Source: an uncultured Selenomonadaceae bacterium | GTDB lineage: Bacteria; Bacillota; Negativicutes; Selenomonadales; Selenomonadaceae | Direction: 5' to 3' | Length of the DNA stretch: 15,745 nt | Assembly (NCBI GenBank): GCA_905235425.1 | Contig: CAJOKY010000038.1 | Coordinates: forward strand, 1 to 15,745 | In this document: positions 1-6,157 of the stretch, piece after piece | Numbering within the stretch: position 1 is the stretch's first letter | How the letters are laid out: the number at the start of each line of letters is the position of its first letter | Position numbers and translations under genes: made by a program | Notes under the pieces: model-generated | Databases searched by the model: none | The model's input: only the letters and a program-made list of their open reading frames with translations | Told to the model about the DNA's origin: nothing

Positions 1-127
1 CGCGCAGGTAGTCAGCCGCTTTATTCATATCTCCGTTAGTTTCGGCAAGGGCTTTTTTGCAGTCCATCATGCCTGCGCCTGTTCTTTCGCGCAGTTCCTT
101 AACCATTGCCGCAGTTACTGTTGCCAT
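1..127 (-). CDS. tsf: Elongation factor Ts, N-terminal fragment (runs off the window edge)
   Basis: The minus strand from an ATG at 125-127 encodes about 42 residues starting MATVTAAMVKELRE, followed by RTGAGMMDCKKAL. This is the UBA-like N-terminal domain of EF-Ts, the GDP/GTP exchange factor of EF-Tu in translation elongation. The RTGAGMMDCKKAL signature is highly characteristic. A GAGGTG ribosome binding site lies at 137-142, about 9 nt upstream of the ATG. The gene continues beyond position 1. It follows rpsB on the same strand, the usual bacterial rpsB-tsf order, but the two are separated by a heptamer repeat array rather than a short spacer. Confidence 0.95.
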   Translation of the reverse strand, partial: MATVTAAMVKELRERTGAGMMDCKKALAETNGDMNKAADYLR

Positions 128-151
128 TTATTTTAACACCTCATTATTTAG

Positions 152-257
152 GGATTAGTGAGTAGTGAGTAGTCAGTAGTCAGTAGTTAAAACCTACCTC
201 CTACCCCCTACAATCTACTCTCTACAATCTACACTCTACCCTCTACAATCTACCCTC
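152..257. repeat. Heptamer array 1, between rpsB and tsf
   Basis: The left arm has about four units of TAGTGAG or TAGTCAG. After the junction TTAAAAC the right arm has about nine phased units of CTACCTC, CTACCCC, CTACAAT, CTACTCT and CTACCCT. The array abuts the rpsB stop codon (TAA at 258-260) and, on the minus strand, lies in the rpsB-tsf intercistronic gap, so it is probably transcribed. The two arms belong to different heptamer families. Confidence 0.9.
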
Positions 258-998
258 TTAATTCTCTTCGCTCTCTTCGTCTGAAGATTCAGCGTCATAA
301 TCGCCTGAACCTACAACGCCGTGATTGCCTTCAATGATAGCGTCCGCAATTCTTTCAGTCAAAAGTTTAACTGCGCGGATAGCGTCATCATTGCCGGGAA
401 TAACGTAGTCAATTTCATCGGGATCGCAGTTTGTATCGACGACAGCGACGATAGGGATATTGAGTTTACGCGCCTCTGCAACGGCGATTCTCTCTTTGCG
501 CGGGTCAACGATAAAAATTGCGCCTGGCAATTTACGCATTTCCTTAATACCGCCGAGATATTTTTCAAGACGCGACATTTCGTGACGAAGTTGCATAACT
601 TCTTTTTTAGTCAACACGTCGAAAGTGCCGTCTGTTTCCATTGCCTCAAGTTCTTTCAAGCGGTTAATGCGTTTTTGAATTGTTTGGAAGTTAGTCAACA
701 TACCGCCGAGCCAACGTTCATTTACAAAGTATTGACCGGAACGAATAGCCTCTTCTTTAACGGCTTCCTGCGCCTGTTTCTTCGTACCGACAAACAAAAC
801 CGTCTTGCCTTCTTCGGCAACGCTACGAACAAACTCGTAAGCTTCATCGACTTTGCGAACGGTCTTTTGTAAATCGATAATGTAAATGCCGTTGCGCTCT
901 GTGAAAATGTACTTCGCCATTTTCGGATTCCAGCGGCGCGTTTGGTGTCCGAAGTGGACGCCTGCTTCCAAAAGCTGTTTCATTGAAATTACTGCCAT
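258..998 (-). CDS. rpsB: 30S ribosomal protein S2
   Basis: This 246-residue protein is the typical length for bacterial S2, a small-subunit ribosomal protein on the solvent side near the head/body junction. Diagnostic stretches are MKQLLEAGVHFGHQTRRWNPKM at residues 6-27, FVGTKKQAQ at 69-77, RWLGGMLTNF at 95-104 and IPIVAVVDTNCDPDEIDYVIPGNDDA near 180-205. The C-terminus is an acidic tail. The start ATG (996-998) is preceded by AGGAGGA at 1005-1011, a strong ribosome binding site. The gene is read toward tsf. Two tandem promoters lie about 200-260 nt upstream, and the long leader between them and the gene contains heptamer array 2. The stop is TAA, directly against array 1. Confidence 0.98.
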   Translation of the reverse strand: MAVISMKQLLEAGVHFGHQTRRWNPKMAKYIFTERNGIYIIDLQKTVRKVDEAYEFVRSVAEEGKTVLFVGTKKQAQEAVKEEAIRSGQYFVNERWLGGMLTNFQTIQKRINRLKELEAMETDGTFDVLTKKEVMQLRHEMSRLEKYLGGIKEMRKLPGAIFIVDPRKERIAVAEARKLNIPIVAVVDTNCDPDEIDYVIPGNDDAIRAVKLLTERIADAIIEGNHGVVGSGDYDAESSDEESEEN

Positions 999-1030
999 GT
1001 AAGATCCTCCTGTTCATCTTTCGCGGGAGA

Positions 1031-1180
1031 TTAGTCTTTAGGTTTTAGCATTTAGCTATTAGCTATTAGCTGTTAGCTTTTAGGTGCTAGGTGTTAGCTT
1101 TTAGGTGCTAGGTGTTAGCTTTTAGGTTTTAGCTTAAATTCTAATCCCTGATCCCTAATCCCTAATCCCTGCTCCCTAAT
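1031..1180. repeat. Heptamer array 2, in the rpsB leader
   Basis: The left arm is built from TTAGCTA, TTAGCTG and TTAGGTG variants, partly as a longer duplicated block. The right arm is TAATCCC/TGATCCC-type. The whole array lies between the rpsB promoters and its ribosome binding site, so it would make up most of the 5' untranslated region of the rpsB-tsf message. Confidence 0.85.
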
Positions 1181-1190
1181 AAGACACAGG

Positions 1191-1219
1191 ATTAAACTCC
1201 GTCCCGCGTGTTTTGTCAA
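1191..1219 (-). promoter_or_regulatory. rpsB promoter P2 (proximal)
   Basis: On the minus strand TTGACA (1214-1219) and TTTAAT (1191-1196) are separated by 17 nt, a good sigma-70-type promoter. The predicted start, about 7 nt downstream, falls a few bases before the edge of heptamer array 2. Assigned by motif and spacing only. Confidence 0.6.
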
Positions 1220-1227
1220 CGCCGCGC

Positions 1228-1257
1228 ATTATATCACAAGCGTTTTATCTATTGCAA
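1228..1257 (-). promoter_or_regulatory. rpsB promoter P1 (distal, extended -10)
   Basis: On the minus strand TTGCAA (1252-1257) is followed after 18 nt by a perfect TATAAT (1228-1233). A TG sits one base before the -10, making it an extended -10. It lies about 36 nt upstream of P2, so rpsB appears to have tandem promoters, as is common for ribosomal protein genes. Confidence 0.65.
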
Positions 1258-1291
1258 GATTTATTTGGCGAAAAATTTTTTGCATTATTTT

Positions 1292-1320
1292 TTAACATTT
1301 TTGACATTATGCGGTATAAT
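1292..1320 (+). promoter_or_regulatory. htpX promoter copy a (distal)
   Basis: TTAACA (1292-1297) and a perfect TATAAT (1315-1320) are separated by 17 nt. The -10 box is followed immediately by TAGTAAG, the first unit of array 3, so the transcript should begin within array sequence. Divergent from the rpsB promoters. Confidence 0.7.
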
Positions 1321-1439
1321 TAGTAAGTAGTGAGGTAGTGAGTAGTGAGTAGATTGTAGAGAGTAGATTGTAGGGTGTAGGGTGTAGGTTTTCTACCTCC
1401 TACCCTCTACCCTCTACCCTCTACCTCCTACTTACTAAC
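1321..1439. repeat. Heptamer array 3, downstream of htpX promoter copy a
   Basis: The left arm has TAGTGAG-type units followed by TAGATTG, TAGAGAG and TAGGGTG units. The junction is GTAGGTTTTCTAC. The right arm has CTACCTC and CTACCCT units ending in CTTACTAAC. Because arms of the same family face each other across a 3-4 nt loop, a transcript of this array could fold into a long hairpin. Confidence 0.88.
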
Positions 1440-1459
1440 ATCTGTTTTTGCATTATTTT

Positions 1460-1488
1460 TTTACATTTTTGACATTATGCGGTATAAT
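1460..1488 (+). promoter_or_regulatory. htpX promoter copy b (proximal)
   Basis: TTTACA (1460-1465) and TATAAT (1483-1488) are separated by 17 nt. It is the duplicate of copy a, offset by 168 nt. As in copy a, the -10 box runs straight into TAGTAAG of a heptamer array. Confidence 0.7.
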
Positions 1489-1570
1489 TAGTAAGTAGTG
1501 AGTAGTGAGGTAGTGAGTAGTGACTACTTACTATTAACTACTAACTACTAACTACTTACTACTTACTAAC
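1489..1570. repeat. Heptamer array 4, htpX leader
   Basis: The left arm is TAGTGAG-type, the junction is TAGTGACTACT, and the right arm has CTTACTA and CTAACTA units. It fills the expected 5' untranslated region between promoter copy b and the htpX ribosome binding site (GGAGG at 1580-1584). Confidence 0.88.
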
Positions 1571-1592
1571 ATCTGAAATGGAGGTTACGATA

Positions 1593-2459
1593 ATGAATAT
1601 TTTTAAGACAGCCTTATTAATGGCGTTGCTGACAGGAATAATGGTAGCCGTCGGAAATTGGTTCGGCGGCGGTACCGGCGCAATGATCATGTTGATAATT
1701 TCGCTCGGTATGAATTTTTTCAGCTATTGGTACAGTGACACAATGGTTTTGAAAATGTACAATGCACGCGAAATTTCAGAAAGCGAAGCGCCTCAACTTT
1801 ACAATCTTGTTGCTAAACTCGCGCAGAAAGCGGAATTGCCGATGCCGCGCGTATGTGTCATTGACAGCGACGTACCAAACGCCTTTGCTACCGGCAGAAA
1901 TCCCGACCATGCCGCTGTTGCCGTAACTACCGGCATCATGCGCGTACTTGACTACAACGAACTTTCCGGCGTACTCGGTCACGAATTGGCGCACGTTAAA
2001 CACCGCGATATTTTAATCGGCACTATAGCGGCGGCTATGGCAGGCGTCATTTCAATGCTTGGCAGTATTGCACAGTGGGGAGCTATTTTCGGTTCAGATG
2101 ATGACGACGACAGAGGCGGCATTCTCGGTATGATTGTTGCGATAATCATTGCGCCGCTTGCCGCGTCCATTATTCAAATGGCTATTTCACGTTCACGCGA
2201 ATATGACGCCGATAAAACAGGCGGCGAACTCTGCGGAAATCCCATGTACCTTGCCGCCGCGTTGAATAAAATTGAAACGTATGCAGTCCAAAATCCGCCG
2301 CTTGAAAATGCAGGTGAGGCTACCGCGCATATGTTTATAATTAATCCTTTCGACGGCACGGCAAAATTTTTGAAAGGGCTTTTCTCTACGCACCCCGATA
2401 CTGAAGACAGAATTAATAAACTGCGCGAACAGGCAAGCGATATGCATTTGTTGAATTAG
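1593..2459 (+). CDS. htpX: Protease HtpX homolog, membrane zinc metalloprotease (M48)
   Basis: HtpX is an inner-membrane zinc endopeptidase that degrades damaged or misfolded membrane proteins, working with FtsH-type quality control. The 288-residue product has the zinc motif HELAH at residues 130-134 and the downstream metal ligand Glu203 in SREYDADK. Hydrophobic segments lie at roughly 5-23, 29-48, 140-165 and 176-197, matching the family topology. I chose the ATG at 1593 rather than the in-frame ATG at 1578, because GGAGG (1580-1584) sits 8 nt before 1593 and overlaps the earlier ATG. The stop is TAG, which is also the first unit of array 5. Transcription is probably from the duplicated promoter upstream. 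A run of five Asp (169-173) is a lineage detail. Confidence 0.95.
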   Translation: MNIFKTALLMALLTGIMVAVGNWFGGGTGAMIMLIISLGMNFFSYWYSDTMVLKMYNAREISESEAPQLYNLVAKLAQKAELPMPRVCVIDSDVPNAFATGRNPDHAAVAVTTGIMRVLDYNELSGVLGHELAHVKHRDILIGTIAAAMAGVISMLGSIAQWGAIFGSDDDDDRGGILGMIVAIIIAPLAASIIQMAISRSREYDADKTGGELCGNPMYLAAALNKIETYAVQNPPLENAGEATAHMFIINPFDGTAKFLKGLFSTHPDTEDRINKLREQASDMHLLN

Positions 2460-2548
2460 GGAGTAGAGGGTAGGAGGTAGAGAGTAGGCTAAAACCTAAT
2501 ATCTACCCTCTACAATCTACCCTCTACCCTCTACAATCTAATCCCTAA
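2457..2548. repeat. Heptamer array 5, between htpX and uvrA
   Basis: The array starts with the htpX stop codon itself. The left arm has TAGGGAG, TAGAGGG, TAGGAGG and TAGAGAG units. The junction is GGCTAAAACCTAATAT. The right arm has CTACCCT and CTACAAT units ending in TAATCCCTAAC, two bases before the uvrA ribosome binding site. No other promoter is obvious in the gap. Confidence 0.9.
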
Positions 2549-2563
2549 CGGAGGTAAAAATTT

Positions 2564-5200
2564 TTGGATTCTATAAAAGTCACCGGCGCACGTGTTCACA
2601 ACTTGAAAAATATCGACGTTGAAATACCGCGTGAAAAATTCGTCGTGATAACCGGCGTCTCCGGTTCCGGCAAAAGTTCTCTTGCCTTCGATACCATTTA
2701 CGCAGAAGGTCAACGCCGTTACTTGGAGTCACTTTCCAGCTACGCGCGGCAATTTTTAGGTCTGCCCGATAAACCCGACGTTGAACAGATTGAAGGCTTA
2801 AGCCCCGCCATTGCGATTAACCAAAAGACGACGAATAACAATCCCCGCTCCACCGTCGGCACTGTTACTGAAATTTATGACTACCTGCGCCTACTCTTCG
2901 CACGAATCGGCAAGCCGCACTGCCCTAATTGCGGCAAGCCCGTCACCGCGCAGAGTCTTGACCAAATTCTCGCGCAGATTTTAAAACTTGACGCAGGTAC
3001 AAAATTCACTCTCCTTGCGCCTATCGTCAATCAGAAGAAAGGGCGGCATGAAGAAGTTTTTGAACAGCTTAAAACTGCCGGCTTCGTACGCGTGAAAGTG
3101 GACGGCGAAATTAAAGAGCTTGACGCCGAAATTAAGCTTGCAAAAACTAAAAAGCATTCCATTGACTTAGTGGTTGACAGATTGGTTGTTCGTGACGGCA
3201 TACGCTCGCGTCTTGCTGATTCGTTGGAAACGGCGCTTAAATTCGGTAACGGCATTGTTCATGTAGAAGTTAATAGGGAACAGGGAGCAGGGAACAGTAC
3301 TGACTATTCACTACTGACTACTGACTACTCACTAATCAGGGAACAGGAAGCAGGGAACAGTACTGACTACTCACTACTGACTACTGACTACTCACTAACA
3401 AGCTACCTGCTGACATTTAGCGAAAAAAATGCATGCGTCGACTGCGGAATAAGTCTGCCGGATTTAGACCCGCAACTTTTTTCTTTCAACAGTCCCAAAG
3501 GCGCTTGTCCAAATTGCGGCGGCTTAGGCAAAGTCTTTCAACAGCTTAACTGGGAAAGTATGTTTGAATGGATGCACGCCGTATACGAATTTAAAAACAA
3601 TGATATAGGCTTTGAAACTTGTCCCCACTGTCACGGTAAACGCCTTAATCCCGCAGCCTTAAGCGTCACGGTAGGCGAAAAAAATATTGCCGACGTTGTA
3701 GATATGTCGGTTGACAACTGCGCGGCTTTTTTTGATGAATTGGCAGATAAGTTAAGCGACACCGATAAACAAATTTCAAAGCAGGTTTTGAAAGAAATTA
3801 AATCGCGGCTTAAATTTCTGCGCGACGTTGGATTGGAATATTTAACGTTGTCGCGTAAATCTGCCACGTTGTCAGGCGGCGAATTTCAACGCATACGCCT
3901 TGCCACACAAATAGGCTCGGCATTAACCGGCTTTTTGTACGTATTGGACGAGCCGTCAATAGGTCTGCACCAACATGACAATGAAAAACTTTTGGAGACG
4001 CTGAAAAATCTGCGCGATTTAGGCAATACGCTATTGGTAGTTGAACACGACGAAGAGACTATGCGTGCGGCTGATATGCTGGTTGACATTGGACGCGGCG
4101 CAGGTAAACACGGCGGCGAAGTTGTAGCGCAGGGTACGGCTGATGAAGTCGCGCAGAATGAAAACTCATTGACAGGCGATTATTTAAGCGGACGCAAAAA
4201 AATTCCCGTACCTGCCACGCGTCGTACGGCTGAACATTTCATAGACTTTGAAAACGTCAATGCCAATAACCTGCGCGATTTAAGCGTTAAACTGCCGCTT
4301 GAAGTGTTGACGGTTGTCACCGGCGTTTCCGGCTCGGGTAAATCGACGTTGGTTGAAGACGTTATCTTCCCGCGCCTTTACCATGACAAAGAGCTTTTAA
4401 AAAGTTACGGCATTGAGACCGTCATAACAATTGACCAAGACCCTATAGGCAGAAGCCCGCGTTCAAATGTCGTGACGTATACAAAAATTTTTGACAGGAT
4501 AAGAAAGCTTTTCGGCGACACGCAGGGTTCAAAAATGCGCGGCTACACGGCAAGCAGATTCAGCTTTAACGTAAAAGGCGGCAGGTGCGAAACGTGCGGC
4601 GGCAACGGTGTATTAAAAATTCCAATGAACTTTCTGCCGGACGTCTACGTAACCTGCGAAGTCTGCAAAGGTGCGCGGTTTAATGCCGAGACGCTTGAGG
4701 TTAAGTACAAGGAAAAAAGTATAGCCGACGTTTTGTCAATGCCGGTAGACGAGGCGCTTGAATTTTTCGGTAACGTACCAAGCATTAAGCGAATGTTGCA
4801 GGTACTTCACGACGTAGGCTTAGGTTACATTGAACTCGGTCAACCCGCCAATACGTTATCAGGCGGCGAATCACAACGCGTAAAGCTTGCCGCGCAGTTA
4901 GCACGACCGATAACGCAACAGAAAAATATTTACATTATGGATGAGCCGACTACCGGCTTGCACTTCGACGACGTGAAAAAGCTAATCGACGTGGTTCAGC
5001 GCCTTGTAAACAGAGGCGACACGGTTTTAATCATTGAACATAATTTGGACGTGATTAAGTGCGCCGATTATATCATTGACTTGGGACCGGACGGCGGCGA
5101 TAAAGGCGGGCAGTTGGTAGCCTTCGGTACGCCGGAAAATGTCGCGCAGGTTAAAGTTTCCTACACGGGACAGGCGCTTACAAAATTTCTTCAAATTTAA
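2564..5200 (+). CDS. uvrA: Excinuclease ABC subunit A, compact form with a repeat-encoded insertion
   Basis: UvrA is the damage-sensing tandem ABC ATPase of nucleotide excision repair; it loads UvrB on DNA. The start is a TTG codon with GGAGGT at 2550-2555, 8 nt upstream. The protein is 878 residues. Visible parts are Walker A at 31-39, zinc ligands Cys120/Cys123, a UvrB-binding region about 130-236, CxxC pairs at 291/294, 315/318 and 353/356, signature LSGG 436-439, Walker B 460-464, second Walker A 587-594, third zinc module Cys675/678/698/701, second LSGG 765-768 and Walker B 791-795. Two oddities: residues 238-279 are encoded by two in-frame heptamer-array units, and only 34 residues separate Cys318 from Cys353, where E. 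coli UvrA has roughly 120 by my recollection. Without the insertion it would be 836 residues. All catalytic motifs are intact, so it is probably functional. Confidence 0.96.
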   Translation: MDSIKVTGARVHNLKNIDVEIPREKFVVITGVSGSGKSSLAFDTIYAEGQRRYLESLSSYARQFLGLPDKPDVEQIEGLSPAIAINQKTTNNNPRSTVGTVTEIYDYLRLLFARIGKPHCPNCGKPVTAQSLDQILAQILKLDAGTKFTLLAPIVNQKKGRHEEVFEQLKTAGFVRVKVDGEIKELDAEIKLAKTKKHSIDLVVDRLVVRDGIRSRLADSLETALKFGNGIVHVEVNREQGAGNSTDYSLLTTDYSLIREQEAGNSTDYSLLTTDYSLTSYLLTFSEKNACVDCGISLPDLDPQLFSFNSPKGACPNCGGLGKVFQQLNWESMFEWMHAVYEFKNNDIGFETCPHCHGKRLNPAALSVTVGEKNIADVVDMSVDNCAAFFDELADKLSDTDKQISKQVLKEIKSRLKFLRDVGLEYLTLSRKSATLSGGEFQRIRLATQIGSALTGFLYVLDEPSIGLHQHDNEKLLETLKNLRDLGNTLLVVEHDEETMRAADMLVDIGRGAGKHGGEVVAQGTADEVAQNENSLTGDYLSGRKKIPVPATRRTAEHFIDFENVNANNLRDLSVKLPLEVLTVVTGVSGSGKSTLVEDVIFPRLYHDKELLKSYGIETVITIDQDPIGRSPRSNVVTYTKIFDRIRKLFGDTQGSKMRGYTASRFSFNVKGGRCETCGGNGVLKIPMNFLPDVYVTCEVCKGARFNAETLEVKYKEKSIADVLSMPVDEALEFFGNVPSIKRMLQVLHDVGLGYIELGQPANTLSGGESQRVKLAAQLARPITQQKNIYIMDEPTTGLHFDDVKKLIDVVQRLVNRGDTVLIIEHNLDVIKCADYIIDLGPDGGDKGGQLVAFGTPENVAQVKVSYTGQALTKFLQI
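3275..3400. repeat. Heptamer array 6, inside the uvrA coding sequence
   Basis: Two direct units of 63 nt (3275-3337 and 3338-3400), each nine heptamers long, differ at only a few positions. Each unit has a GGGAACA/GGGAGCA left arm and a TACTGAC/TACTCAC right arm joined at the palindrome CAGTACTG. In the uvrA frame each unit reads as three heptapeptides, for example REQGAGN, STDYSLL and TTDYSLI. In the left arm the usual TAG is replaced by CAG or is out of frame, so no stop results. Confidence 0.93.
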
Positions 5201-5690
5201 AAATCACTCATTGGTTTACCTATTCTGAAAAGTTAGTGAAGAATTTTTGCCTAAACCCCGTAAATTTTCCAGCCGAATTTTGACAAAAATTCTCAATTCA
5301 CGCAATGGTTGAAATATGGACAAATTAATCATAGCTACGCCGCATTTTCGTAACAAAAATATTATAGCTGAATGCCGAAAATTTAAAATCACTCATTGGT
5401 TTACCTATTCTGAAAAATTTGTGAAGAATTTTTGCCTAAACCCCGTAAATTTTCCAGCCGAATTTCGACAAAAATTCTCAATTCACGCAATGGTTGAAAT
5501 ATGGACAAATTAATCATAGCTACGCCGCATTTTCGTAACAAAAACATTATAGCTGAATGCCAAAAATTCAAAATCACGCATTGGTTTACCTATTCTGAAA
5601 AGTTTATGGAAGAATTTTGACTAAACCCCGTAAATTTTTTAGTCGTGACTTCGCCGAAATTTTTCAATTCACCCAATGGTTGAATTTGAG
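5193..5690. repeat. 185-bp tandem direct repeat, about 2.7 copies
   Basis: The same 185-bp unit begins at the uvrA stop codon and recurs at offsets of exactly 185 nt (anchor AAATCACTCATTGG, then AAATCACGCATTGG, with the T of ATC at 5204, 5389 and 5574). Copies 1 and 2 are nearly identical; copy 3 diverges and fades after about 5685. Each full unit carries a perfect 9-bp inverted repeat, GAATTTTTG and CAAAAATTC (5241-5249 and 5284-5292 in copy 1). The 65-codon open frame at 5316-5513 has no ribosome binding site and is a by-product of the repeat. No known mobile element was recognised. Confidence 0.85.
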
Positions 5691-5748
5691 AATGTTTGAG
5701 AATGGCATTTTCGCCGTCCAAAAATTTTTTCACGGCATAAAATTTTGC

Positions 5749-5780
5749 TTGTAATAAAAATATTTTTGTGCTATTATAAT
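5749..5780 (+). promoter_or_regulatory. Promoter of the candidate 6S RNA
   Basis: TTGTAA (5749-5754) and TATTAT (5772-5777) are separated by 17 nt; an overlapping TATAAT is at 5775-5780. The predicted start is near 5784-5788, just before the structured RNA. Assigned by motif only. Confidence 0.5.
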
Positions 5781-5785
5781 TAATG

Positions 5786-5977
5786 AAAGGGGGAATTCTG
5801 GAATGTACGGGGACTTTTGCAATGTCTAACCTACATTTTATTAAGGGAACTTGAATTGATTCGGCGGATGGAAAATTGTACTAGTTTCACAAGTAACAGA
5901 AGTTGAACTTAAGGTACCCACCTGCGATTAGCAGGTTTCAGACATTAGGAGGAAGCGGCATTTTGGAGACTTCTTTT
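5786..5977 (+). ncRNA. ssrS: Candidate 6S RNA (long rod-shaped RNA)
   Basis: About 190 nt lacking a coding frame fold on paper into a rod like 6S RNA, which binds the housekeeping RNA polymerase holoenzyme in stationary phase. A closing stem pairs about 5794-5807 (ATTCTGGAATGT region) with 5957-5972 (GGCATTTTGGAGACTT). After a bubble, AATGTCT (5821-5827) pairs with AGACATT (5940-5946). A small hairpin CCTGC/GCAGG (5921-5925/5931-5935) sits on the 3' side of a central asymmetric bubble. A distal stem pairs GGG (5845-5847) and following bases with the region ending CCC (5917-5919). The closing-stem sequence on both sides looks similar to E. coli 6S RNA from memory. A promoter precedes it and a hairpin follows. 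It could instead be another structured RNA; I saw no match to common riboswitch cores. Confidence 0.55.
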
Positions 5978-6015
5978 AAAAGGGAGCTGTTGATATCGTT
6001 CAGCAGTTCCCTTTT
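5978..6015 (+). terminator. Hairpin terminator after the candidate 6S RNA
   Basis: GGGAGCTGTTGA (5982-5993) pairs with TCAGCAGTTCCC (6000-6011) over 12 bp including two G-U pairs, with a 6-nt loop. AAAA precedes and TTTT follows. The T-tract is short (4 nt), so it may be only moderately efficient. Confidence 0.65.
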
Positions 6016-6157
6016 CCACGTCTTAGAGTAAATTTTTGACGCCGCCACGTTTCAAAAGGTTTTCTGCAGGAAATTTTTTTGATATGAAGAATAAAAGCGA
6101 AAACTAAAAATCTGAAAAAATTTTTATCGGAAACAAAACGGCGGAGGCGCTTTTTAT

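Larger units (their letters stand above)
1277..1575. repeat. Tandem duplication of promoter plus heptamer array upstream of htpX
   Basis: Unit 1 (1277-1444) and unit 2 (1445-1575) each contain a T-rich stretch, a nearly identical promoter ending GACATTATGCGGTATAATTA, a heptamer array, and the same end CTTACTAACATCTG. The promoter parts are offset by 168 nt and the shared ends by 131 nt, so the arrays differ in length by 37 nt while the promoter copies differ by only a base or two. The second unit leads directly into the htpX ribosome binding site. Confidence 0.85.

Noticed and set aside
152..257. CRISPR array
   Set aside because: Period is 7 nt with no unique spacers, and no cas genes are present.
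321..872. Plus-strand frame of 183 codons opposite rpsB
   Set aside because: Shadow of the strongly conserved rpsB frame, with no ribosome binding site and no recognisable product.
5316..5513. Small protein gene of 65 codons
   Set aside because: It lies wholly in the 185-bp tandem repeat, has no ribosome binding site, and its reading depends on two repeat copies.
5193..5690. Integron attC sites or a transposon end
   Set aside because: No attC core sites, no integrase or transposase, and no target duplication visible.
5713..5736. Intrinsic terminator for uvrA (GCCGT/ACGGC stem)
   Set aside because: Only 5 bp with a long loop and no T-run after the stem.
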